DNA of 64,000 bases from Chlamydoabsidia padenii (Eukaryota; Mucoromycota; Mucoromycetes; Mucorales; Cunninghamellaceae): NCBI GenBank assembly GCA_025330725.1, contig JAIWND010000002.1, positions 930,001-994,000 on the forward strand, read 5' to 3'. This document shows positions 10,729 to 21,101 of this stretch, in pieces (position 1 is the first letter of the stretch; each line of letters begins with the position of its first letter). Made by a program: the position numbers and the translations under genes. Under the pieces are notes generated by a model that had not been told where the DNA came from, ran no database searches, and saw only the letters and a list, made by a program, of their open reading frames with translations.

Positions 10729-12407
10729 CTATTCCTTCTTCGCCTTCTTTTCTTTCTTTTCCTTCTTGTCCTTCTTGTCCTTCTTGTCTTTTTTATCCTT
10801 CTTTTCCTTCTTCGCCTTCTTGTTAGATTCTGGTGAAGCTTCTTCGGCATTTTCGACTTGTTCAATGGATCGTTTCTTGGGTTCTTCTTCCACCACCACG
10901 GTTTCGGTCTTGGTTTCAGTCATCACCACATCGTTTTGAGCATTGTATTGAGCAGTCTTGTTAAATTGGAATTTCTGTTGCTTTTGGTTGGTCTTGTCAC
11001 GGTTAGCGCGTCCATTACCCCGGCCTTCCAACAACTTGATTCTAGCTTCCACCTTATTACGTCCATCCACACCGACTTCACAGCCTTCTTGTTCACCGAG
11101 AGCATCCACACGCAAGGCAATAGCGGACTTTGTGGCAAGCATACGAGCGACCTTGGCCTTGTACTTGGGACCAGCTTGACCGATCAAAGAGGCATGATAG
11201 ATCAAACCATACTTGGGTGTGTTGTGTTTGGTCTTGAGGGCACGGAAGAGAGCCTTTTCGGCACCGAGGATTTGAATGGTGGAGGCAGGTTGCTTGGCCA
11301 AGTTCATCAAGGACCCAGCATGAGCAATCAGACGAGCACCAACGAGTTCACCAACCAAAGCAGTCAAGTTGGGAGCAATGGCGTTCATACGGTTCTTCAA
11401 GTATTCGTAGAGTTGTGTGCGGTATTCGGTAATGTTGATCACTTGGTCACAGAGGGCGTGGATGTTGATGATATCTTCTTCAGAGATTTCGGTACCCATG
11501 GAGATTTCAGCAGCTTCCTTGACTTCGGTTTCCAATTCTTCGGGAAGGATACCAGAGAGATCAGTGTCTTGAGTGTTGGTTCGGAATCCTACAGCCTTGA
11601 CCACCTTGGCATAGGCGAGATTGTCCACCAAGATCTTGCCCATTTCAGGGAAATGCCAACCGTACCATTCCTTGACGCGCATAGCATAAGTGTTGAGTTC
11701 CTTGTCGAGATCATCCAATAAAGCAATGGCTTGCACAATCATGGTATCCACCTTATCAGGGCTGAATTTGAGCTTATAACGAGACAAGGAGTGAGAGAGA
11801 CCAAGAGACATGGCAGATAAATCTTGATGAGAGAGACCAGACACCAATGATTCAAATTGTTCACGAATACCACGGTAAAGATCCATGACAGTAGAATCGG
11901 ACAAGACGCTAATACCGAGTTTCTTGTTGATGGCGCTACCTATAAATCACAACATTCCATTGAGTTATTTCGTGTGCCCTTTTATCACCAACCTATTCCT
12001 GTTTTCTTTTATTATGCTTACCGAGCTTGGGATCACTAATGATGAGCTTTTCCTTCTTCATTTCCTTTTCAGTGATTTCGCTTTCCAAGAATTGCTTCAA
12101 GTTCTTGGGGACCTTGCCTTCCACGAGACCAGTGACAGCGGACAAGGCATCGGTGGTGTTTTCAAACTTGGTGAAAGCCTTGAGTTTGACACTAGATAAA
12201 AAACAAAAAACAAATAAAGTGTTAGTTTTGTTATGACGATAAGAGGAAGGAAGGATGGATACGATCCACCAGATCAGATACATACGCAGCGTTAGCCTTT
12301 TCAGCCGTTTCAAAATCCTTCCATAAATCGTCAGACTTTTCCAACTTGGAGTCGTTCACCAACTTGAATAAAGCGTAACCGGCAGCAGTTTCGTAAAGGA
12401 TAAGCAT
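10729..12407 (-). CDS. NOP58: Nucleolar protein NOP58 (box C/D snoRNP core)
   Basis: Core protein of box C/D snoRNPs, which guide rRNA 2'-O-methylation and pre-rRNA processing in the nucleolus. Three exons (12407-12286, 12191-12022, 11939-10729) give 500 residues; yeast Nop58 is about 511. The N-terminal domain begins [17 protein letters not shown] coiled-coil region follows, then the Nop domain with its conserved [11 protein letters not shown] segment and [18 protein letters not shown]. The C-terminus is a KKE/KKD-rich tail, as in yeast and animal orthologues. The introns contain no convincing box C/D pair, so I do not call a hosted snoRNA. It shares a 618 bp divergent promoter with UTP22. 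Confidence 0.97.
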
Positions 12408-13025
12408 CGTTTGTCTAGAAATACACCCGGTGTTGAATGGAGTTAAAGAAGGAAAAGAAAAGTTTGACAGGCGACTTGAAATTTTTTTTCTATTTTCCAC
12501 TATAGCTCAGCCACAAGGCGGGGATCGAATTCGGACTCATCCTTTCTTGGATAGCTTATGCAGACTCATTTCTTTGCTGCCATATACAACACATTCGTAT
12601 ACTAAAAAAAAGTTGGACACACTTAAAAAACTATGTACGTATTACCATATAAAGTGATTGATGAATCATGCAGAAAAGCTCAATATACCTCGTTATGAAA
12701 TCAGTTTGATAAAATTACTGTTCGAATCTAGTCTTTCTGAACAGGAGGGTGTTGATAATCTATCTTTTATCTCTACCTGTTACCACTTTGTAATGAAGAC
12801 TACATATCTATTATGAGAGAATGTCTGAAAAAGATACCTATACATTTCACAACAATAGACTGTATCATAGGTCAGGCCGCATAAATCTTCAAAACCCGCC
12901 CAGTCGCATGATGAAAAGCCACCTTCACAGTGTAGCAAGATTCAAATTCAGATTTTTTTTTTCTGCTCGCACTTCTTTCTCTTTTTACTTTTTTTTTCTT
13001 TTATTCCTCACACGAAAAGCTGATC
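12408..13025. promoter_or_regulatory. Shared NOP58/UTP22 divergent promoter
   Basis: This 618 bp region lies between two ribosome biogenesis genes. It has one recurrent motif near each start: AAGGCGGGGATCGAATTCGG at 12515-12534 (108 bp from the NOP58 start) and TCTTCAAAACCCGCC at 12886-12900 (126 bp from the UTP22 start). They are in mirror orientation, so each reads AAnCCCCGCC-like toward its own gene. A pyrimidine-rich tract precedes UTP22. Confidence 0.5.
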
Positions 13026-16000
13026 ATGCCTGCTGTCAAAAGAAAGTTTACCAAAAAGGAATACTCTGCATCAGTCTCTAAAAAGGTCAGTGTAATGTTT
13101 TGGTGTTTCTTAAAAATATATGTGTACTAATGCCATTCTGATTCGTTGATCTCTCACTCTTCTATTGTATAGATCGCCAAGGTCCAGGAAACACCAACTG
13201 CTAAAAAACCCGTTTCCTTTGACGACGATAACTCTGACGGCGGTGACGGTTGGGAATCTCAATCGGATGAAGATGAAAAGGAAGAAGAACTCAAGAAATT
13301 CACCATGCGCAAGAAGGCTGAACACTCTAAAGAAGACGATTTGGACGTTGCGGGTGGTGAACTCGAAGGTTTGAAGGAAACTGCTGAATTATACAAATCC
13401 AACATCTTTAAACTTGAAGTAAGTACTCAAGATACAAATCTAGTCAATACTCACCCAACTTGCCTTTTTATAATTTATAGCTTGACGAACTCCTACAAGA
13501 AGTCAATTTGAAATACGACAAACACGCCACTCTTGAAAAGGCACTTCACCAATTGAAAAGTATCTTTGACACCATCCCTGACAGCAAAGAATCTCTCGTA
13601 AGTTGATTCACACCATGCATACATACATACATACATACATACATACAATCAAACCTAACCTCTTATATATAAATATATTTATGTTTAGTTGACAGACTTT
13701 GAAACCACGATGGCCAAAAAGAACAAAATCAATGTACCATTCCCTCAACCTCGTCCTTCAAGTGACTCTCAATACAAATTCAAGTTTGTCAAACCTACTT
13801 CAGTTAATGTTATTGGAAGCTACACTCTCAAGTCGGTGGCCAGAACTAAAAGTCATTTTAATGTTGACCTTGCTGTGCAAATGCCCTTTGTAAGTACTTG
13901 TGATGATCATCCTACTGTTACTTACTAATCTTTGTTTAATTTTGTAGTCCATCTTCCAAGAAAAGGATCACATGAACAACAGATACAACTATAAACGCGC
14001 CTGTTATTTAGCTGTCCTTGCCAATGCCATTAACTCTTCAAAGAAAGGTTTCAAAATCCAATTTGGTTGTTTTGATGGTGATGTACAAAAACCCATTCTT
14101 ATCGTTGGTCCTCCTGGTGGTAAGGCAGACTGAATACTAGCAATTACCTACCTACTCACTAAATCACCTTTTTACTTTATAGATAAATCCAACATCGACT
14201 TCACCAAAACGAAATGCATCATTCGAATCATACCATCCATTGCTGACGATATCTTTTCTCCTCAAAGACTCGGACCTGGACGAAACTGTGTGCGACCCAA
14301 AGAAGAATCGACAACCGGCACTCTCTCACCGACTCCTCATTATAATGCTTCCGTCTTACAAGATACATCTTACAGCACCAACCTCGCTTATCTTTATCAA
14401 CATAGCAAAAACTGTCCTGGCTTCAAGGATGCCGTTGTTCTTGGCAAAACGTGGTTATATCAACGTGGTTTAGCGACTTCTGATCAAGTGCAATCTGGAT
14501 GGAATGGATTCTTATTTGCCATGGTGATGGGTTATTTGTTACAAAACGGATCCAACAAGAAATTGTCAAATGGTCACAGCTCATATCAACTTTTACGTGG
14601 TACCATTGATTTCTTAGGTAAGTAACCCTCAATGGATGATCTTATCACGCTAACCCCCACCTACTCTCTCTCTTTTTTTTTTATATGTATATGTATTTAG
14701 CCAATCACAACTTTGAAGCTGAACCTGTCTTCCTTGGAACATCCGCTCATGCTGAATTTTCGGTGGACGAATTCAAAAACAATTATGATGTGGTGATCGT
14801 GGATCCCTCTGGCACTCTCAATTTGGCATCTAAAGTCACAAAGTCTGGATTGGCTCAAGTAAGTGCAAACTGTCGATGATACAATTATACTTACTTTACC
14901 TTCTTTATTTTGCAGTTACAATATGAAGCCAAAATCACTATGAATTCCTTTAATGACTCTGTAGATCGATTCGATGACGTCTTTTTGAAGAATGTAAATG
15001 ATAACAAGTACCGATTTGACAATGTCGCCAAGTAAGTAGTTTGATAAATAGAGGCATGACATTGACTAACTCTTCTCTCTCTACTCTGCTCTGCTTCCCT
15101 ATTTAGACTTCAAATTCCTGCAACCCCTGTTACTGCATATGATGCCAATGCTCAAGCCGACGAACCCTACTATGCTCAATTCTTTGCCAAGCAAATTGGA
15201 TCAATTCTCATTAAAGGTTTGAGCAATCGTGCTGAACTTGTCTCGGTGCAATACTCTCTTCCTTCTTCAACTTGGGATATTGATTCAACAATAGCGGTAT
15301 ACGATAATATCAGCAATATCACTTTATCCATCGGTTTGGTTTTGAATCCCGAAACATCCTCTCGACTCGTGGATCAAGGACCTGATGCTCAAGACAAGGT
15401 GGCTTGCAAAACCTTCACTGACTTTTGGGGCAAGAAATCTGAACTTCGACGATTCAAGGATGGTAGCATTTTGGAAAGTGTGGTCTGGGAAACTCAAGGT
15501 TATGAAAACAAATCTTTGATTGTGGAAAAAATTGTGCGGTACTTGCTTAGCTATCACTTGAAGATCTCTACTGACGCTGTCCGCTACTGGGCTGGTCAAC
15601 TTTATCCTGTCATCAACTATGCCAAATCTGTTCCTGGGAACCTCTTCAACTCAAAGGTCAACAATGCTGGATTCCAACCTGTTATTACTGCCTTTACTCA
15701 ATTCGCCAAACAACTCCGGGCTGTGGATGATGCCCTTCCTCTTTTGATCAACAACATCTATCCTCTATCATCAAGCTTAAGGCAATCATCTGTCCTGATT
15801 CCTCACCCTGTAGATTTTAGAAACATCGATGCTTACCCAACCTCAGCTCGCTTTGTTCCAGCCATGGATGTCTCTGTACAACTGGAACGCTCTGGAAAAT
15901 GGCCTGATGATGTGATCGCTATGCAAAAGGTGAAGCATGCATTCCATCTCAAGATTGCTGAAGTCTTCAAGGAAAAGTATGGATCTCAATGTACCGTTGT

Positions 16001-17254
16001 CAACAATGTGGAACAAACCAATCCTTTAGGTGCTACTGGTTATCTCGATGTCTTTTATCATGGCTTTGTCTTCCGCTGTCACTTGCATTTGGAACAAGAA
16101 GGTGAACTTTTGGAAAAATTGGCCACCAGCAAAACCACGCCTGTCCCTGAACGCATTATGGCAGAAAAGGCCTTGGAATCATATCAACAACTCTTCCAGC
16201 ATCGACGTGAACATACATTCCATATTCAAGCTTTATGTGCCCGCTTCCCTGCCTTCTCGACAACAATGCGTTTGACAAAGCGATGGTTTGGTGCTCACTT
16301 GCTCTCTGCTCAAGTACCTGAAGAAATCATGGAATTGCTGTGCGCCCATGTCTTTTTGCAACCTCAACCATGGTCGGTGCCCAATAGTGGATTCACCGGC
16401 TTCTCTCGAGTGCTTGGATTATTATCTGGATGGGATTGGGAAGCCTCTCCGTTGATGGTCGATATGGATGGTACGATGACAACAAAGGTACGGGATGAAG
16501 TAACAGAAAAGTTTATTCACTATCGGGACCAACAACACTCGGCTGGACATTACCGAGCAATGATGATCGCCACTGTGAACGACAAGGATGGCAAACGATG
16601 GTGGAAATTTGGTCAACCTTCTCGTGCTATTGCTGCTCGTATTCAAAGCTTGGCCCGTGCCTCATGTACTGTATTGGAAGAATCCGTACGAGACAAGGAT
16701 ATTCGTCGAATCTTTATCACACCCATGGACGATTACAGCAAGGTGATTCACTTGGACCCTAAACAATGCACACGATACTATCAAAACATCCATCCACAAC
16801 GCAAATTCTTGGCCGACTTGGAAATGTCTGCACTGGGTCAACATGTCTTTGCCCAATTTGATTCGGTGACGGAACTGGTACAAGAAATTGAAAAGGCTTA
16901 TGGTGATCTTGTGATGGTGTTTTATGATAAGTATGGCGGAGACCAAATTGCTCTGGTCTGGAACCCTTTGGAAGTTACCCCTCGTCCTTGGAAGGTGTCT
17001 GCTGGTTATAATACTCTCCCTGTTGATATGTCCAAATCTGGCTTCTTGGTAAGGATAATAATAATAATAACAAGGATGCGTCGTCGCATACAATAGAATA
17101 CTCATCAGCACTTTTTTTTTCTCCGTCTCGATCATATCATATATAGAAACCTGTCAAGGGAAATCCTGTATCTAAGCTGGCCTCTCCCAACTTGAATGCC
17201 ATCATGGCTGAAATCGAACGACTTGGTGAAGGATACATCGATCATATAGTTTAG
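13026..17254 (+). CDS. UTP22: UTP22/NRAP, SSU processome component
   Basis: Nucleolar RNA-associated protein of the small-subunit processome (UTP-C module), needed for 18S rRNA maturation. Ten exons (13026-13085, 13173-13418, 13481-13597, 13689-13889, 13948-14119, 14183-14617, 14701-14858, 14916-15031, 15107-17048, 17147-17254) sum exactly to 1184 residues; yeast Utp22 is about 1237. After a basic and acidic N-terminus come the Nrap segments VNVIGSYTLKSVARTKSHFN, FGGARRFKDGS-like ELRRFKDGSILESVVWE, LTKRWFGAHLLS and WEASPLMVDMDG. The fold is a catalytically dead nucleotidyltransferase/CCA-adding-like repeat, and it has the ordered domains expected of the family. It is divergent from NOP58. Confidence 0.95.
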
Positions 17255-17567
17255 ATTAAACAATTAACATCATATTTACATCAGTCACTATCATACTTTT
17301 TTTTATAGCCCCTCATTTTATTTTACCTTTGCATCGAATAGACTTTTTACACACTTCTTTTTATTTTATTTTATTCTTATCATGTCTCTCTATCACTATA
17401 ATAAAAGCCTGTCTTTATATCTGCACTAATCTAAATGTCTTTTGGGGGAATTCATGCAAATATGTAAATTTGAACCCCGACACCCTCACCCAAATCCATT
17501 ACCAATTAGACTCTTTTATTATGTTTAGTATAAAGTACGTATGTAAGTAAATATATATCTTTAGTTA
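17255..17567. other. Convergent 3' region of UTP22 and SCS7
   Basis: The region holds 3'UTRs and A/T-rich DNA. A motif copy (AAATTTGAACCCCGACACC, 17466-17484) sits here although no start codon is near, so the motif is not strictly limited to promoters. Confidence 0.4.
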
Positions 17568-17866
17568 TTATTGATTGTATTCCAATGTTGTCCCAAACAC
17601 AGTGTCCCAGAATTTCGATGTGATGCCGTACCCTGCTTCGAAATCTTTATAGTGATGAGCAAGATGATATTTCTTCATCTCTTTGAAATGGAACGAAATG
17701 ACGTTGGAATGATGAAGATAGTAATGTGTCATATCATAAAGTGTATAACCGAAAACTCCCCCGGCGACAATACCATAGGCCATCCAGGGAGGAAACAACA
17801 CATGAGCTAATCGGATCCAGGGGTAAGCTAAAATGATGAAAAGGGCAGGCGGAACAACTAGGCGCA

Positions 17867-17897
<31 letters not shown>

Positions 17898-18278
17898 GTT
17901 CAAAATGATTAGACAAATGATATACAAGAGAAAGTTGTACTTTACCTGTCCATGGGCAAGAAATGATGGAATCCATGTAATACGAAATGAAGCAAAAACG
18001 CCCACTGAGCATCGGGAAGGTGATCATCAAAATGGAACAGACACCGATGAAGAAAATATTCAAGGAGCGACCAGATGAAAACGCCGCTTGCAAATAATCC
18101 AACCGTGATCGCATACGAAGGCCATAAAACATGAGATTGACATAATTGATAGATGACAAAAGGAATCCAAAGACAAGGCACCACATACCATTTGGTTTTA
18201 GTCAATGGTTCTAAAAGAGGATGGCCAAAGAAAATAGCAGGGGTGGGAAGATACCGTGGCTAAAGCGAGGTAAGAAAG

Positions 18279-18309
<31 letters not shown>

Positions 18310-18825
18310 TATTTCAGTCAGGGTCCATAATCGGGATGTGAAATGTTGACAAACCTTATGCACCTGTTCGAGATAAAATTCCTTTGAAAAATGTGTCTTG
18401 AAAAACTGAGGAATCAAAGCCCGACGCAAGTCCAAAAACTTGTTGTCCTTGACCGTATTGGTTACAGTGGGTGTGAAATCATCTTGAGCATAAGTGTTGA
18501 ATTCGGTTTCTTGTTCGAGTACGGCTATTCTTTGACGATGAAGTTTTTCCCGCTCCTTGTCGTTAAATTGGCGTGGCTGGCCGAGAGTACCAATACAGTA
18601 CTCATCCATCATTTCATACGCAGCGTCTGAATGTTGATGTGATTCGGTTTCCTTCATTACTGCTGTTACATCTTTACCGCCATACTCCAATATCAAATCT
18701 TCGCCTCCAGGATGGTCCCGTAAAAAGATACTCATATCGTATACTTTTTCTCGGTAGATCACCCAGCATGAGTTTTCCTTGTTATGCTTTGCTACTTCTT
18801 TTAATGTAAAAATCCGGTCAGACAT
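17568..18825 (-). CDS. SCS7: Sphingolipid/ceramide fatty acid 2-hydroxylase (SCS7/FA2H)
   Basis: ER membrane di-iron enzyme that 2-hydroxylates the fatty acyl chain of ceramides. Three exons (18825-18355, 18259-17946, 17868-17568) give 361 residues; yeast Scs7 is 384. The N-terminal cytochrome b5 domain has the haem motif DHPGGEDLILEYGG and the second axial His in ESHQHSDAAYEMM. The C-terminal hydroxylase carries the His clusters HRCLFH, HGFHH, HYYLHH and HLAHHY between hydrophobic segments. Intron 2 ends in about 27 A residues directly before the AG acceptor, an unusual 3' splice site. The gene is convergent with UTP22. Confidence 0.95.
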
Positions 18826-19121
18826 GGTTAAAAGTAAAGTTGGGAGGAAAAGGGAATGTCCGGTTTCTGGTTTTATGTGTCTCTCTTATTTTTTATTCAT
18901 TCTGACATGGAAACTAAAAAATCATTCGATGAATCAAAAAAGTTTTTCCAACACATGAGGTGATACGAATTTTCCATTTTAGGACATCATATGCACCACA
19001 AACAAATCACCGATACCAGGGTCATCATTATGCATAAACCATCCATTTTTATTATTACAAATACAAAGATGACTATTACTACATATAAATACAATTTATA
19101 AATCTAATGGTATAATATAAA

Positions 19122-20355
19122 CTACAGTAATCCATCCGTCAATTCTTGATGAGTTTTGTCTTTTAGTTGGTTCAAAGCATCCACCATCAAGTTTGTCAGT
19201 TGTATCCTTGTTTCTTCCTCTGTCAATTCCCCATTTTTCCATTTATCCAGAATCCCTTGGCAATCCACAGGTTCACCGAATACCATCATGACAGGTTGAT
19301 TGAATTGAGCAAATGGACCTCTAAGCGGTCGTACATTTTCCATGCCTAAAGATAAGAAACAAGGTAAGAAGATCCCACACCCCCCTATTGTCATTGTGTT
19401 TTTTTTTTACCTTGATGCCATATTGGGATGACAATAGGGCATGGATCGGAATCCATAATTAAACGACCCACACCCCATTTGAACCGAAGCATCATCGGAG
19501 TTTGATTGACTTTGCCTTCGGGGAAAACATGAATCCATCCGGCGTGGTTGAGTTTGTTGATGGCAAAGTCCATGGCTGGTTGATAGATACCACCTCCACG
19601 AATGGTAGGAATAGCTTGTCCCATTGAGAAAAACGTCGCCTTGAATCTATGAGGTATAAAATAGCATTAGATCCTTTCTTTTTTTTTTTTTTTTTGTCAA
19701 GGGAAGGAGGATCTTACAAGGTAGTATAACAGATATCCGCTGCACCAAGCACCCAACGCATTTTATCGATATCCAATAATGTTTTCATAGGAAACACACC
19801 CCATAGTACTGGATCATCCCAAACCGACAGATGATTGGATACTACACAATTGAACAAAAAAAGTGTTCAAGTCAATAAATCTATCATACTGTTTTCCTTT
19901 TTCTTTTTTTGTTATTCATTACCTGTAATCAATCCACGTTGTCGTTGATCATCCTGTAGAATAGATAAAAAGCGATCCATATGATATACCTTTGTGGATT
20001 CCAAACAAGTGAGGAGAAATTTAGAGACCAACCCAATGGAGCCAATCACCAAAGTACTTCCAGCCCGCCACCCACATGATTCGTTATTGTTATCATAAGG
20101 CGGCAAGTAACGTCGAGCCAGACTTGAGGGAATGTCTTGCCATTTAAAGTTTCCGAGATTCCAAAGCACCTGTCGACCATCCACCACTTCTTCAAGAGTT
20201 AAATGCTTCCCAGTTAATGTTGTTGCTTTCCTGGGTTGTTCGAGTTTATTGGGTGTCTTTTCTTTAAGGTGAATCCAGTAAGCCAAACTGGTGAGTGTGG
20301 TGAGGGATCCAAAGGCGGCCCATGTCTTCTTTCGAGAAAGTCGAGGGAGAGCCAT
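19122..20355 (-). CDS. TAZ1: Tafazzin, cardiolipin/phospholipid transacylase
   Basis: Mitochondrial membrane enzyme that remodels cardiolipin acyl chains. Four exons (the first 20355-19923, the last ending at 19122) carry a PlsC acyltransferase domain. The HxxxxD motif is in SNHLSVWDDP, the substrate motif is FPEGKVNQTP, and the tafazzin-specific segment DICYTTLFKATFFSMGQAIP is present. The N-terminal 150 residues form a longer, basic leader with one hydrophobic stretch, a plausible mitochondrial targeting or anchor region. It is head-to-head with DNM1 across 746 bp. The family call is firm. Confidence 0.93.
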
Positions 20356-20954
20356 GGATCGGGTGTGCTATGGTATAGAATGAGTGGAGAATATCGTGCC
20401 GGACTCGTATAGTAGGGTAGTAGTGACGGGATTATAAAAAGAGGTGATGATGATAGTACAAAGTAAGGAATGGAACGGAAGAATAATGTTTGGATTAAAA
20501 TAGTCGAAGAAGAGAAGAAGATTTTTTTTTTTTCTCTCTCTTTTGAGCTTCCAAAATATATCTTTCCCGTCGGGATTTAAAATTCATTTTTGAGTGGAAA
20601 TGGTTCATACTGTTGCAGGTTGTTCTTATGAATCAGTAACAATGATGAAATGAACTTGCTGAATCTATCGAATGACATGATTATCATAATCATCATCATC
20701 AGCCATTACTGTTGAGGTTGGAGATCCTGATTTTCTTTATGCTTACTTGCCCCGTATCTCCCCGTCTCTACGCAGCAGGCATTTATTAACCCCATGTAAA
20801 GTTTCGCTTGCTAGAACGTTTTTTCAAAGAAGTACTAACACTATTGGTAAAAGTATTGATTCTACAGTGATGTCACTTTTGCGGTCCAGAAGTGTCTTTA
20901 GACGAGCTCACAGACTCGTTAAACCCCGCCAATTTTCTATTTTTCTCTTGCCCC

Positions 20955-20990
<36 letters not shown>

Positions 20991-21101
20991 CATTTTTGTA
21001 CTTCTCTTCTTCACTCTCTCCCCCCTTCTTCTTGTGTCCGACTCGTTATCGAATCACCAACCGACATTACAACAACAAAGCCAGATAGCATAACGATATT
21101 G
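20356..21101. promoter_or_regulatory. Shared TAZ1/DNM1 divergent promoter
   Basis: This 746 bp region has mirror-oriented motif copies: CCGTCGGGATTTAAAATTC at 20567-20585 (toward TAZ1, 212 bp) and TCGTTAAACCCCGCCAATT at 20916-20934 (toward DNM1, 168 bp). A 34-T run (20957-20990) and a CT-rich leader precede DNM1. Confidence 0.5.

Noticed and set aside
10858..11721. 287-codon open frame on the plus strand
   Set aside because: It lies antisense to the conserved NOP58 exon. Its low stop density reflects codon bias of the real gene.
11940..12285. snoRNA hosted in NOP58 introns
   Set aside because: I looked for box C (RTGATGA) and box D (CTGA) with terminal pairing in both introns and found no acceptable set.
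12715..12750. TTCGAATC text resembling a tRNA T-loop
   Set aside because: No acceptor, D or anticodon stems could be formed around it.
12515..12900. E2F-type sites (TTTSSCGC) as explanation of the recurrent motif
   Set aside because: Most copies lack the TTTSSCGC core and have AAA or an extra base between the T run and CCCG. They also occur before genes with no cell-cycle link.
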